From the NCBI RefSeq assembly GCF_000186865.1, contig NW_008705561.1, positions 948,834-1,012,833 on the forward strand: a stretch of 64,000 nt of DNA, given 5' to 3'. Made by a program: the position numbers and the translations under genes. Position 1 is the stretch's first letter, and every line of letters starts with the position of its first letter. The DNA is from Aureococcus anophagefferens. Lineage: Eukaryota; Sar; Pelagophyceae; Pelagomonadales; Pelagomonadaceae. Shown here piece by piece: positions 1 through 9,792 of the stretch. The notes beneath the pieces are model-generated. The model had not been told where the DNA came from. It saw only the letters and a program-made list of their open reading frames with translations, and ran no database searches.

Positions 1-429
1 CGCCCCGGGACGCGGCCGAGACGCGCCGGAGACGCGGGACGCGGCCGGGACGCGAAAAAAAAGACGCCAGAGACCACCCCAGGACCGAACCCACGACCAC
101 GAAAGACGACCCCGGGACCGAAGCCAGACCCGCGGGACGCGAGAGACGCGCGAGAGACGCAGCCCAGACGCGGGACGCCGGCCCAGACGCCGGCCAGACG
201 CCGCCAGACGCGGCCGAGACGCCCCAGACGCGGCCAAGACGCGACTTCCGAGACGCGCCGGAGACGCCGGAGGACCTGGCGGAGACTGCCCGGGGACTTA
301 GCGAAAGACGCCCAGACCGCGCGTTGCCTAGGGGCCCCTAGGGTTCAACCTCGTCAACATGCGGGGGCGAGCCGTCCCACGAGCGCTCCCCAGCGTGCTC
401 AACGATTTTCACTTGCTCGAGCACACACC
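1..429. repeat. GC-rich low-complexity lead-in, degenerate GACGC minisatellite
   Basis: The first 310 bases are made of short irregular units built around GACGC (for example AGACGCGG, GGACGCGG and CAGACGCC), with no sustained reading frame that looks like protein. The rest (311-429) is the 5' flank of the dioxygenase gene. A related word, in the opposite sense, occurs in the minisatellites near 43.8 and 45.3 kb. No gene is seen here. Confidence 0.6.
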
Positions 430-1854
430 ATGTGGGGGAACCTCTTGCGCCTGTTCGGCGGCGGCAAAAACGCCGTCGATGATGACGAGGGCCTCGCTCG
501 GCGCCTCCACGACAAATGGAACCATCCCGACGACGACGAACAGCTCGCTCGACGCATCCAGGAGCGCGACGACGGCGCGCGCGCGGACGCGCGTCTCGCG
601 CGCAAGATGCAGTCGCGTCCGTCCTGTGGCGGCATTCCCGTCGACGAGTCCGGCCGCCGCCGGTCGGTCGTCGACCTCGCGGAGAGCGACGACGACGGCG
701 CCGCCGACGGCTCGCGCGACGACGCGGCGCTCGCGCGCCGCCTGCAGGCCGAGGCGGACGCCGATGCCCGCCGCCTGCAGGACGACGCGGCCCTGGCCCG
801 CCGGCTCCAGACGACGCGCGCCGGCCCGAGCCCGGCGAAGAAGAAGGCGCGCGGCCCGCTCCGCGAGATCCAGCACCACGCGCCGGCGTCCGCCGCGGAC
901 AAGCGGGCCTTCGCCGCGGCGCGCGCGCGCGCCGCGCCGCCGCCGCCGCGGCCGGGCCGGAGCCTCGCGCACCTGCTCCTCGGCGGCGACGCGCCGCGGC
1001 GCGAGGTCGTCGGCGGCGTCGAGGGCCCCTTCCGCGGGGCCGCCGCCGCCGCCGCGCCGCCGCGCGGCGCGGCGTCGTCGCGCGTCGGGCCGCGCGAGCT
1101 CGCGGACTTCGCGCGCGACGGCTATGTGGTCCTCGCTCGCGTCGTGCCGTCGGCGGCCGCGGCCGCCGCCGGCGCGCTCGTCCGGTCCCGGGCGGTTCCC
1201 GGCGCCGCGACGGGTCCGGACACGAAGCTCACGAACGTCGCGGGCCTCGAGGCCGACCCGCGCGTGCTCGCGCTCTACGGCTTCCAGCTCCGCGGCGCCG
1301 TCGCCGCGCTCCTCGGCGACCACACGGCGCCGCGGAAGGCGCAGGTCGCCGTGCGCTTCCCCGACGGCTCGGGCCGGCCGCCGCGGCCCGTCGGCGGCCG
1401 CCGCTGGCACGTCGACGGCTTCCGCAAGGGCGAGCACAGCGCCTTCGACCTGCTCGTCGGCGTCTGCCTCTCGGACGTCGCGGACCTCGACGCGGGCAAC
1501 CTCGCGGTGCATCCGGGCGCGCACGCGACGCTCGCGGGCGCCGTCCGCCGCGCGGCGCGCGCGGGCAAGGTCCGCGACCTCCACTACGACAAGGAGGATC
1601 TGGGGGAGCCCACGCAGCTCCGCCTGCGCGCCGGCGACGTCGTCCTCGCGCACCAGAAGCTCCCCCACCTCGGCGTCCCGAACCACTCCGCGGCGCCGCG
1701 CCTGATGGTCTACTTCCGCCTCATGAACAAGCGCGCCGTGCCCTACGACCTCCGCCACGCGGCCAACTCCCCGCTCCTCGACGACGTCCTCCTGCCCTTC
1801 GCGGCCGCCGCGCGCGCGCGCCCCGCCGCCGGCCGCCGCCTCGGCGCGCTCTAG
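430..1854 (+). CDS. phytanoyl-CoA dioxygenase-like Fe(II)/2-oxoglutarate oxygenase with LARRLQ repeats
   Basis: 474 residues from an ATG in good context (CACCATG). The C-terminal two-thirds resembles the PhyH family of Fe(II)/2-oxoglutarate dioxygenases. The metal triad is visible: WHVDGF gives His327 and Asp329, and a distal His413 lies in LPHLGVPN, followed by an Arg in PRLMVYFR that would bind 2-oxoglutarate. The N-terminal 130 residues hold about five copies of a D-x-x-LARRLQ-type motif, an acidic amphipathic repeat seen in some ubiquitin-related proteins; its role here is unknown. The substrate cannot be told from sequence. No targeting peptide is obvious, so a cytosolic or nuclear site is likely. 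The gene converges on the FAD oxidoreductase with 47 bp between stop codons. Confidence 0.75.
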   Translation: MWGNLLRLFGGGKNAVDDDEGLARRLHDKWNHPDDDEQLARRIQERDDGARADARLARKMQSRPSCGGIPVDESGRRRSVVDLAESDDDGAADGSRDDAALARRLQAEADADARRLQDDAALARRLQTTRAGPSPAKKKARGPLREIQHHAPASAADKRAFAAARARAAPPPPRPGRSLAHLLLGGDAPRREVVGGVEGPFRGAAAAAAPPRGAASSRVGPRELADFARDGYVVLARVVPSAAAAAAGALVRSRAVPGAATGPDTKLTNVAGLEADPRVLALYGFQLRGAVAALLGDHTAPRKAQVAVRFPDGSGRPPRPVGGRRWHVDGFRKGEHSAFDLLVGVCLSDVADLDAGNLAVHPGAHATLAGAVRRAARAGKVRDLHYDKEDLGEPTQLRLRAGDVVLAHQKLPHLGVPNHSAAPRLMVYFRLMNKRAVPYDLRHAANSPLLDDVLLPFAAAARARPAAGRRLGAL

Positions 1855-1901
1855 ATAGATATCTAACTTGAAGGCGCGCGGTCGGGGAAAGCCCGGGATT
1901 C

Positions 1902-3002
1902 TTACTCGAAGTCGAGCCGCAGCGCGGGCGGTATGCGGTCCGGGTCGTCGTGGAGGACCGCGTCGGCGACGGCCCGGCCGAGCTGGGCGTGGCGGAGGAG
2001 GCCGCGCGCGCCGAGCGCGCCGGCGACCCAGAGCCCCGGCTCGCGCCGGCCGGCGACGGGGAGGCGGCCCCGGTGCGTCCGGGGCCCGTTGAGGCGCACG
2101 CCCGCCGTCGCGCCGAGGAGGGGCGCGCCCGGCGGGAGCAGCGCCGCCGCGGCGCCCGCGAGGCCGCCGGCGACGAGGTCCTCCGCGGCGCCCGGCTCCG
2201 CGAAGGCCCGGGCGACGTCGTCGCCGTCGCGGACGTGGTCGTGCGTGGCGCCGAGGACCGCATCGCCGCCGCGGCCCGGGCAGAGGTAGGTGCCCTGGAG
2301 CAGCGCGGCGCGGCCGGCGCCGCCGACGACGACGGACTCGCCGCGCGTGAGCGTCAGGCCCGCGCGCTCCGGGAAGAGGTCGCCCCGGCGCGCGGCGAAG
2401 GCCTCGGCGCCGCCGGCGACGACGACGGCGTCGTGGGCCGACAGGAGCGCCCGCGGGTCCGCGACGTCGCCGGCGACGCGCGCGAAGGCGCCGCCGCCCG
2501 GCGCCGCCGCGAGCTCCGCGAGCGCGGCGAGGTACGCCTTCGGGTCGACGACTTTCCCGCCGACGTACTGCGCGCCGCCGAGGGACCGCGGCCGCCCCGC
2601 GGCTTCGGCGAAGGCGCCGGCGTCGAGCCACTCGAGCCAGGGCGATGCCGCCGCGGCGCGCCGGAGCTTCTCCGCGTCCGCGGCGTCCGCCGCGGGCCGG
2701 AGGACGACGTCCGTCGCGACGACGTTTTCGCCGGCGGCGGCCTCGGCGGCGGCGACGAGCGCGTCCGCCTCGTGCAGGGCCGCCTCGCCCTCCCAGGCGA
2801 GCTTGAGGGATGGCGTCAGCGGGTGGAGCAGGCCGCCGGCGACGGCCGACGCCGTGCGGCTGAAGCCCAGCGCCGGCGACGACCCGCCGTCGTAGACCGT
2901 CACGGCGCAGGCGTTGCGCCGCAGGAATGCCGACACGGCCATGCCGCAGAGGCCGCCGCCGACGACGCCCACGGAGAGCGGAGCCATCGCGCAGCGCCTC
3001 AC
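1902..3002 (-). CDS. FAD-dependent oxidoreductase, DAO (D-amino-acid oxidase-like) family
   Basis: 366 residues. The N-terminus carries a classical dinucleotide fold motif (VGVVGGGLCGMAVSAFL), which binds the ADP part of FAD. The C-terminus has the DAO-family closing segment (GLWVAGALGARGLLRHAQLG), which contacts the flavin. Overall it resembles the plant/algal FAD oxidoreductases related to the C-terminal oxidase half of bacterial MnmC, which act on an N-substituted glycine or amine. The actual substrate is not known. Translation could start at Met1 or at the internal Met6 (MAPLSVG), which sits directly before the FAD fold. No organelle presequence is apparent. Confidence 0.75.
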   Translation of the reverse strand: MRRCAMAPLSVGVVGGGLCGMAVSAFLRRNACAVTVYDGGSSPALGFSRTASAVAGGLLHPLTPSLKLAWEGEAALHEADALVAAAEAAAGENVVATDVVLRPAADAADAEKLRRAAAASPWLEWLDAGAFAEAAGRPRSLGGAQYVGGKVVDPKAYLAALAELAAAPGGGAFARVAGDVADPRALLSAHDAVVVAGGAEAFAARRGDLFPERAGLTLTRGESVVVGGAGRAALLQGTYLCPGRGGDAVLGATHDHVRDGDDVARAFAEPGAAEDLVAGGLAGAAAALLPPGAPLLGATAGVRLNGPRTHRGRLPVAGRREPGLWVAGALGARGLLRHAQLGRAVADAVLHDDPDRIPPALRLDFE

Positions 3003-3167
3003 TGCAAAGCGGTGCCTTCCATCGTCTGAGCTTTCGCCACTTCAACTTGAAGTTCAAGTCACTACTCCGGCCCTCTTCTTATCTTGCGGGCCGCGCGCTT
3101 GGGCGCGGCCCGGCCGGGCGCTCGCTCCCGCGGCAGCACAGCGCGGGGGAGGCGCGGCGGCTCGCGC

Positions 3168-6100
3168 CTAGGCGAGCTTGGCGCGGATGGCGTCGCACGT
3201 GGCCTTGGCGTCGCCGAGGAGCATGGCGTTGTTGGGCTTGTAGAAGACCGGGTTGTCCGCGCCGGCGTAGCCGACGCCCATGGAGCGCTTCATGACGATG
3301 GACTGCTTCGCCTTCCAGACCTCGATGACGGGCATGCCCGCGATGAGGGAGTTGGGGTCCTCGAGCGCGGCGCTGTTGACGGTGTCGTTCGCGCCGATGA
3401 CCATGGCGACGTCGCACTCCGGGAAGTCGTCGTTGATGTCCTCCATCTCCTCGACGATCTCGTAGTCGACGCCCGCCTCGGCGAGGAGCACGTTGAGCTG
3501 GCCGGGCATGCGGCCCGCGACGGGGTGGATGGCGAAGCGCGTGCGGATGCCCGCGTCGCCGAGCGCCTTGGCGATGTCCGCGACGGCGTACTGCGCCTTG
3601 GCGACGGCGAGGCCGTAGCCGGGCACGATGATGACGTCGGACGCGTCCTTGAGCATGGCGACGCACTGGTCGACGTCGATCTCCGTGTGCTCGCCCGTGA
3701 TCTCCATGGCCGGGCCCTTGGCCGCCTCGCCAAAGCCGCCGAGGATCACGGAGCCGATGTCGCGGTTCATGGCCTCGCACATGATGTGCGTGAGGATCGC
3801 GCCGCTCGAGCCGATGAGCGCGCCGACGATGGTCAGGAGCGGGTTGTCGAGCATGAAGCCCTCGGCGCAGAGCGCCCAGCCGCTGTAGGAGTTGAGCACC
3901 GTGATGACGACGGGCATGTCCGCGCCGCCGATCGACGCCGTCATGTGGAGGCCCAAAGCGCCCGAGAGGCCCGTCGCCGCGCCGAGGCACGCCAGGCCCG
4001 TCGCCGGCGACGGGTTCGCCATGAAGAGCGCGCCCGCGCCCAGCGACGCGGCGCCCATGGCCATGTTGATCTGGTCGCGGTTCGGCAGCTGGAGCGCCGC
4101 CGACCCCAAATTGCCGTTGAGCTTGCCGAAGGCGACGACGGAGCCCGTCGCCGTGATGCCGCCGATCCACGTCGCGAGGTAGAGCGACGCGTTCGTGACG
4201 CCGTCGATGGCCATGCCCGACGGCGGGCAGTGCTCCGCGAGGTGCATGTACTCGCCGACGGCCGTCGCCGCCGCCGCGATGCCGACGAGGGAGTGGAACG
4301 CGGCGACGGTCTGGGGCAGCGACGTCGGCCCGACGTTCGACGCGATGACGTAGCCCGCGCCGCCGCCGACGCCCAGGAGCCCCGCGATCTGCAGCGCCGT
4401 GCCCGGGTCCGGGTGAAGCGTCCCGAGCGTCGCGCCCATGCCCAGGGCGACGCCCGCCTGGCCCAGCGCGTTGCCCGCGCGCGCCGTGTTCTGGTCGCTC
4501 AGCCCCGCGATGCCGCCGATGCAGCACAGGCCGCTCATGAGCGACACGACGGGCGCGAGGTCGCCGAGGCCGGCCATGCCCGCGACGCCGTAGGCGCCCA
4601 GCGACCCGACGACGGGGATCGCGTAGAGCTCGTAGTGCTCGTCGGGGTCGTCGGGCCGCTTGAAGAGGTCCAGCATCTTCTTCGTCACGAGGAAGCCGCC
4701 GACGATGTTCACCGTGGAGATGCCCACGGCCGTCGCGCCGAGCACCTGCGCGCCCGTCGACGGCACGACGCCGCCGCCGACGAGCGTGAGGCCGCCGACG
4801 GCCGTCATGCCGCTGATGGCGTTCGTCACGGCCATGAGGGGCGAGTGGAGCGCCGGCGCGACGCCGAAGACCGTGTAGTAGCCGATGATCGTCGACAGCG
4901 AGAACGTCGCGAGGATCGGCGGCGCGATGCCGCCGCCGAGCGCGAGCATGGCGGCCGCGCCGCCGGACGTGCGCAGCGCCGACTGCATGTAGACGTCGTA
5001 GGGCTGCGGCGGCGGCGGCGGCGGCGGCGCCTCCTCGACGTCGGCCTCCGCGGCCGCGGCCGCGACGACGGGCGGCGCGGGCGGCGGCGGCGGCCACGTC
5101 AAGGACCCCTGGTCCAGGACGAGCATGCCGCGCACGGCCTCGTCCTCGTAGTCCACGGCGAACTCGTCCTTGACCTTGGTCGTGAAGGGGCCGATGCTCA
5201 GCATGAACTTCGTGATGTTGTTCGCGTAGAGGTCCGACGACGTCCGCGCGAGGCGGCTCGGCAGGTCCGTGTAGCCCAGGCACGTGACGCCGTTGGGCGT
5301 GACGATCCTGGCGTCCTTGACGGTCGTCGCGACGTTGCCGCCCGCCTCCGCGGCGAGGTCCACGGTCACGGAGCCCGCGCCCATCGCCGCGACCATGTCC
5401 TCCGTGATCATCACGGGCGCCTTGCGCCCGGGGATGAGGGCCGTCGTGATCACGATGTCGACCTCGGCGCACTGCTTCGCGAGCATGGCCGCGGCGGCCG
5501 CGTGCCACTCGGCGCTCATCTCTTTGGCGTAGCCGCCCGCGCCGGAGCCGTCCTCCTCGAAGTCGACCTTGAGGAACGTCGCGCCCATGGCCTCGATCTG
5601 CTCCGCCGCCGCCGCGCGGACGTCGAAGCCGCGGACGACGGCGCCCATGTTCTTCGCGGCCTGGATCGCCGCGAGGCCCGCGACGCCGCCGCCGAGCACG
5701 AGGACCTTCGCCGGCGGCACCTTGCCCGCGGCCGTCATCTGGCCCGCGAAGAAGCGGCCGAACTCGTTGGACGCCTCGACGACGGCGCGGTAGCCGCTGA
5801 TGTTCGCCTGGCTCGACAGGGCGTCGTAGGTCTGGCCGCGCGACAGCGTCCGGGGGATGCAGTCCATCGCGAAGACCGTCGACTTCTTCGCCGCGAGCGA
5901 CTCGACGAGCGCCTCGTTCTGGCCCGGGTAGACGAAGGACACCAAGGTCTTGCCGTCGCCGAGCTGCGCGACCTCGCCGGCGCTCGGGGGCCGCAGCTTG
6001 AGCACGACGTCCGACCCGAGCGCGGCGCCCGCGTCGACGATCGTCGCGCCCGCCGCGGCGTAGTCCGCGTCGGCGTAGGTCGCGAGGGCGCCGGCGCCGC

Positions 6101-6290
6101 TCTCGACGCGCACGTCGCCGAAGCCCGCCTTCTTCATCAGCGCCACCGTCGCCGGCGACGCCGCGACGCGCTTCTCGAGGTCCGTCGTCTCCTTGGGAAT
6201 CCCGACGCTCAGCGTCTCATACTTGACCCCGCTGAAGCGCCGCGCCGTGACGCGCGCCGCCGCGGACCGCACCCATTGGACGCGGAGCAT
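3168..6290 (-). CDS. NNT: NAD(P) transhydrogenase, mitochondrial proton-translocating
   Basis: 1,040 residues with all three transhydrogenase domains in one chain, as in mitochondrial NNT. Domain I (alanine-dehydrogenase-like NAD-binding, about 25-400) includes a [11 protein letters not shown] dinucleotide loop. A Pro/Ala/Glu-rich linker (about 400-430) precedes the membrane domain II with many hydrophobic segments. Domain III binds NADP, with [12 protein letters not shown] and the family core [15 protein letters not shown]. The enzyme couples hydride transfer from NADH to NADP+ with proton entry, supplying NADPH for redox defence. The first 20 residues are Arg-rich and lack acidic residues ([19 protein letters not shown]), a good mitochondrial presequence. 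The poly-proline linker is long for the family. No intron is needed. Confidence 0.96.
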   Translation of the reverse strand: MLRVQWVRSAAARVTARRFSGVKYETLSVGIPKETTDLEKRVAASPATVALMKKAGFGDVRVESGAGALATYADADYAAAGATIVDAGAALGSDVVLKLRPPSAGEVAQLGDGKTLVSFVYPGQNEALVESLAAKKSTVFAMDCIPRTLSRGQTYDALSSQANISGYRAVVEASNEFGRFFAGQMTAAGKVPPAKVLVLGGGVAGLAAIQAAKNMGAVVRGFDVRAAAAEQIEAMGATFLKVDFEEDGSGAGGYAKEMSAEWHAAAAAMLAKQCAEVDIVITTALIPGRKAPVMITEDMVAAMGAGSVTVDLAAEAGGNVATTVKDARIVTPNGVTCLGYTDLPSRLARTSSDLYANNITKFMLSIGPFTTKVKDEFAVDYEDEAVRGMLVLDQGSLTWPPPPPAPPVVAAAAAEADVEEAPPPPPPPQPYDVYMQSALRTSGGAAAMLALGGGIAPPILATFSLSTIIGYYTVFGVAPALHSPLMAVTNAISGMTAVGGLTLVGGGVVPSTGAQVLGATAVGISTVNIVGGFLVTKKMLDLFKRPDDPDEHYELYAIPVVGSLGAYGVAGMAGLGDLAPVVSLMSGLCCIGGIAGLSDQNTARAGNALGQAGVALGMGATLGTLHPDPGTALQIAGLLGVGGGAGYVIASNVGPTSLPQTVAAFHSLVGIAAAATAVGEYMHLAEHCPPSGMAIDGVTNASLYLATWIGGITATGSVVAFGKLNGNLGSAALQLPNRDQINMAMGAASLGAGALFMANPSPATGLACLGAATGLSGALGLHMTASIGGADMPVVITVLNSYSGWALCAEGFMLDNPLLTIVGALIGSSGAILTHIMCEAMNRDIGSVILGGFGEAAKGPAMEITGEHTEIDVDQCVAMLKDASDVIIVPGYGLAVAKAQYAVADIAKALGDAGIRTRFAIHPVAGRMPGQLNVLLAEAGVDYEIVEEMEDINDDFPECDVAMVIGANDTVNSAALEDPNSLIAGMPVIEVWKAKQSIVMKRSMGVGYAGADNPVFYKPNNAMLLGDAKATCDAIRAKLA

Positions 6291-6508
6291 GATGCTCCCC
6301 CGGGGGCCCGGGTGGCCGCTGTGGCCTCAACGCGACCAAGATCGAGCGTCACAGGCCGCGACGTCTCAGAGTTTCCGGCGCGGCTTCAACGACATCACTC
6401 ATGATGTGCTGAAGCCGACGCCACGATGCATGCACGAGCGAGAGCAAAGCCAGGTGCAAGCCTCTGGGCCTGTCCTTGGAAAAGTCCCCGACCCCGAACA
6501 TGCGCGAA

Positions 6509-7174
6509 CTACCCGCCCGGCTCGGCCCCGGCGTCGTCGTCGCGCCCGCCCGCGAGCTCGGCGAGGAGGCGCGCGGCCCGGCCGTCGCCCGCGGCGGCGC
6601 CGCGCTTGAGCCAGGCGAGGCCCGCGGCCGGGTCGGCGGCGTAGCCCGCGAGGGGCTCCCGCGTCGTCGGCGACCGCGCGTAGATGCCGTATTCGCCGAG
6701 GAGCGCCATGGCCTCGGCCTCGCCGGCGTCCGCGGCCTCGACGAGCCACGCCGCGCCGGCCGCCGCGTCGGGCGCGACGCCGTGGAGGCCCTCGACGAGG
6801 CAGCGGCCCCAGTCGCGCTTCGCGCAGACGCTGCCCTCCTTGGCGGCCTGCTCGAGCATGGACGCGGCCCTGGCGTCGTCGCGCGCGGCGCCCTTGCGGC
6901 CCGTCGCGTGATCGAGGGCGACGTCGTACATGGCCGCCGCGAGGCGCTGGCTCAGGGAGAGCTTGCCCGACCCGCAGGACGGACACGCGCTCGACGCGCC
7001 GCAGCTCGCGCAGGCGTAGGTGTTGCAGCATTCGTAAAACTGGGCCAGCGCCGACGACTTGCGCTTGCACGCCGGGCACGTCTGCTCGACGAGCCGCAGC
7101 GACTTGAGCTGCGCGTCGAGGGCGACGACGTCCGGCGCCTCGAAGAGGTCGATGGCGTCTTCGAAGGACGCCAT
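6509..7174 (-). CDS. small protein with Cys4-type zinc ribbon and Sel1-like repeats
   Basis: 221 residues if translation starts at MASFEDAIDLFEAP; an upstream in-frame Met would add a basic stretch that does not look coding. Residues about 33-70 hold paired CxxC motifs (CPAC, CASC, CPSC) plus adjacent cysteines, fitting one or two structural zinc sites. The rest consists of Ala-rich helical pairs resembling Sel1 repeats (for example AAWLVEAADAGEAEAMALLGEY and a second similar unit), which usually form protein-binding solenoids. No catalytic motif is visible. It is read divergently from the nitrilase-like gene, with 139 bp between start codons. Confidence 0.6.
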   Translation of the reverse strand: MASFEDAIDLFEAPDVVALDAQLKSLRLVEQTCPACKRKSSALAQFYECCNTYACASCGASSACPSCGSGKLSLSQRLAAAMYDVALDHATGRKGAARDDARAASMLEQAAKEGSVCAKRDWGRCLVEGLHGVAPDAAAGAAWLVEAADAGEAEAMALLGEYGIYARSPTTREPLAGYAADPAAGLAWLKRGAAAGDGRAARLLAELAGGRDDDAGAEPGG

Positions 7175-7313
7175 GGTGCCAACCGCGACGATAGCGCGGC
7201 GGGGCAGCCCCGAATTAAACAGCAAACCGGACTTCAACAACTTTACTTCCGTGGCTATGGAGCCTCGTTGAGAGAGCCCCAGCCGCCATCGCTGCTGCCC
7301 GGATCGCACTCCC

Positions 7314-9782
7314 ATGGGCTTCCGCGACTTCGTGCAGGCGCGCAAGGCGCGGGAGACGGCGGAGATCTCCGAAAAGGCGAGCCGGATGGGCTGCGCGCTC
7401 GGCGCGTCCTGCGCGAGCGACGACGTCGGCGCCGCCGACTTCGCCGACGGCGGGTCGCGCCTCGCCCGCAACTTCGACGTCGAGCGCGGCCGCCTCGCGG
7501 GGCGCTGCTACTGGCGCGTCGTCTTCAAGCCGCGCGTCGCGATCCGCGAGGAGCCGTCCGTCGACGCGCCGCTCGTCGGAGGCGCGGACTTCGGCGCGCT
7601 CGTCGCGAGCCGCGACGCCGCCGCGGCGACGACGCGCCGCGGCCGGAAGCTCAAGGGCACCTGGATCAAGGCCGCGGACAGCCGGGGCTGGATCTGCTGC
7701 GACCCGACGGGCACCAAGGTCGCGCACCTCGGGACGCTGCTCGAGCGCGCGCCGCCGGGCGCGGCGCCCGCGGCGACGGCGTCGAGCGCGGTCGACGTGT
7801 CCGCGCCGGCGCCCTTCGCCGGCGCCGGCGTCGTCGTCACGCGGACGCGGGAGCGCTACGCGTGGCGCGGCGGCGACGCGCCGCGCGTCAAGGCCGGCTT
7901 CCGCGCGGTAAACGAGGACGGCCGCGTCGCCGTCGGCGAGTCGCGCTGCGTCGTCGTCGTCCTCGCGGGGCCCGGCGCCGCCGAGGACCTCGCGGTGTCC
8001 CTCGTGGCCGCGTGCGAGAACGTCGCGGCGTGCCTCCTCCGCGCGGCGGGACCGCGCGCGCGCGCGCCGTCCCCGGGCGCGTGGCGACCGGTCGTCGACG
8101 TGATCGCGGACCACGTCGTCGCCGCACTGCCGGAGCCCGGCGACCTCTGGCGCGAGGCGACGGCGCGCGGCTGGCGGGACCCGGCGCACGTCGTCTTCGC
8201 GGCCGCGGAGCCTGCCTACGCCGCGGCCGCGCTGGACGCGGCCGCGGACTACGCGTCGGGGGCCGCCGCCGTCGGCGTCGGCTGCTGGTTCGCCCGGGGC
8301 CTGCCCGGGGCGGACGACGGCGCCTTCGCCGCGGCCGTCGCCCGCGCGCGGGCCGTGGCCGAGGACCCGAGCGCGGCGCCGCTCCGGTGCCTCGCGCGCG
8401 GCGGCGGCGGCGTCGCGGGCGTGCCCACGGCGACGACGGACTTTGGCGCGGCGTCGCGGCGCCGCGCCGCGGGCCTCGAGGAATTATGGGTCACGGCGCG
8501 CTGGCTCTTCCTCCGGGGCCCGCGACGCGCGCCGCCGCCGCTCCGCGTGTCGCTCGCGCAGGTCGTCAACCGCCACGGCGACGGGACCAGGCTCCGGGGT
8601 GCCGGCGACGAGCCCGACGGCGTCGCGCCGCCGCCGCCGCTCCAGCTGCGCCTCGACGAGCTCGAGGCGTCGGTCCGCGAGGCGAAGGCGCGCGGGTCGG
8701 CGCTCCACCTCTTCCCCGAGTGCTTCCTCCCGGGCTACGGCTACGTCCACCAGGCGCCCGACCAGCTCGCGCGGCTCGCGCGATCCCGCCAATGGCTCGA
8801 GGCCCGCGTCGGCGCCATCGCGCGGCGCCACGGCGTCGACGTCGCCGTGGGCTACGCGGAGCGCTCCTCCGACGGCGCGCTCCACAACGCCGCCGCGGTC
8901 GTCTCCGGCGACACCGGCCGCGTCGTGCTGCACCACCGGAAGCGGCGGTTGGTGGGAGGCGAGCACAAGTGCTTCGCCGCGGCGCCCGAGGCGCCCGCGG
9001 CCGGCGAGCCGCGGTGGCGGGCGCGGCTCCGGCGCGAGTCCGCGCGCCGCGCGGAGAAGGCCAGGGAGAAGAAGCGCGAGCGCGAGGCCGCGGCGGACCC
9101 GGACCTGCCGCCGCCGCCGCCGCCGAGCGGCGAGGCGGAGGAGGAGGAGGGCGAGGACCTGCGGCCGCTCCACGCGTCCGCGGCGTCGGGCGAAGAGCTC
9201 GAGCTCGCGCGAATCCGCGGCTACGCCGCGGGCCTCGTCATCTGCGCGGACGCGGAGGAGGACGACTTCGCCGCGGACCTCGCGGCCCGCGGCGCCACGC
9301 TCCTCATCGTCCTCGCGGCCGCCGCGTCGACGGACCCGGACTGGGAGCCGAAAATTGGGAAACGGTCCGCGGCGAGCCACGCGCCGGCGATCTCGCACTG
9401 GCTCAACGCGACGACGGCCGCGGTGCGCCACGGCCTCTTCGTCGCCTACTGCAACCTCGCCGCGCCGGAGTACGGCGGCTCCCGCGTCGTCGCGCCCGAC
9501 GGCCGCGACGCCGCGGGCCCGCCGCTCCCGCCGCGCCGCGGCGCCGCGGACCTCCGGTCCCGCTGGGGCGGCGCCTACGACGACGGCGCCCACGACGCCC
9601 GCGACGACGACGGCGCCAGCGACGACGACGGACGCCCGGGCGACGACGCCATCACTCGGGCGACACTCGTCGGCGACGTCGGCTTCTCGCTGCGCCACCA
9701 GCTCGACTGGCGCCGCAGCAACCGCGTCGCCTGGCACATGCACCGCTCGAACCACGACTCCGACGAGGAGGGCGGGGACTAG
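7314..9782 (+). CDS. nitrilase-superfamily (carbon-nitrogen hydrolase) protein with N-terminal SH3-like domain
   Basis: 822 residues. The nitrilase catalytic triad is traceable: Glu469 in HLFPECFLPGY, Lys543 in LHHRKRRL, and Cys644 in GLVICADAEEDD. These enzymes hydrolyse non-peptide C-N bonds through a cysteine thioester. Between Lys and Cys lies a charged insert of about 80 residues (Lys/Arg-rich, then Pro and acidic). Residues about 65-125 (VFKPRVAIREEPS through GWICCD) look like an SH3b-type fold. Residues 150-400 are alanine-rich and unassigned. The protein is more than twice the usual 280-350 residues of the family. Its 3' end lies only 10 bp from the stop of the convergent helicase gene. 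Confidence 0.75.
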   Translation: MGFRDFVQARKARETAEISEKASRMGCALGASCASDDVGAADFADGGSRLARNFDVERGRLAGRCYWRVVFKPRVAIREEPSVDAPLVGGADFGALVASRDAAAATTRRGRKLKGTWIKAADSRGWICCDPTGTKVAHLGTLLERAPPGAAPAATASSAVDVSAPAPFAGAGVVVTRTRERYAWRGGDAPRVKAGFRAVNEDGRVAVGESRCVVVVLAGPGAAEDLAVSLVAACENVAACLLRAAGPRARAPSPGAWRPVVDVIADHVVAALPEPGDLWREATARGWRDPAHVVFAAAEPAYAAAALDAAADYASGAAAVGVGCWFARGLPGADDGAFAAAVARARAVAEDPSAAPLRCLARGGGGVAGVPTATTDFGAASRRRAAGLEELWVTARWLFLRGPRRAPPPLRVSLAQVVNRHGDGTRLRGAGDEPDGVAPPPPLQLRLDELEASVREAKARGSALHLFPECFLPGYGYVHQAPDQLARLARSRQWLEARVGAIARRHGVDVAVGYAERSSDGALHNAAAVVSGDTGRVVLHHRKRRLVGGEHKCFAAAPEAPAAGEPRWRARLRRESARRAEKAREKKREREAAADPDLPPPPPPSGEAEEEEGEDLRPLHASAASGEELELARIRGYAAGLVICADAEEDDFAADLAARGATLLIVLAAAASTDPDWEPKIGKRSAASHAPAISHWLNATTAAVRHGLFVAYCNLAAPEYGGSRVVAPDGRDAAGPPLPPRRGAADLRSRWGGAYDDGAHDARDDDGASDDDGRPGDDAITRATLVGDVGFSLRHQLDWRRSNRVAWHMHRSNHDSDEEGGD

Positions 9783-9792
9783 GGTAGGCCGT

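Noticed and set aside
409..3057. 882-codon minus-strand ORF, Arg/Ala-rich
   Set aside because: Shadow frame in GC-rich DNA; it runs antisense to the dioxygenase and out of frame over the FAD oxidoreductase and has no domain.
3084..6404. 1,106-codon plus-strand ORF opposite the transhydrogenase
   Set aside because: Low-complexity Arg/Val/Asp translation of the antisense strand; NNT on the other strand explains the sequence.
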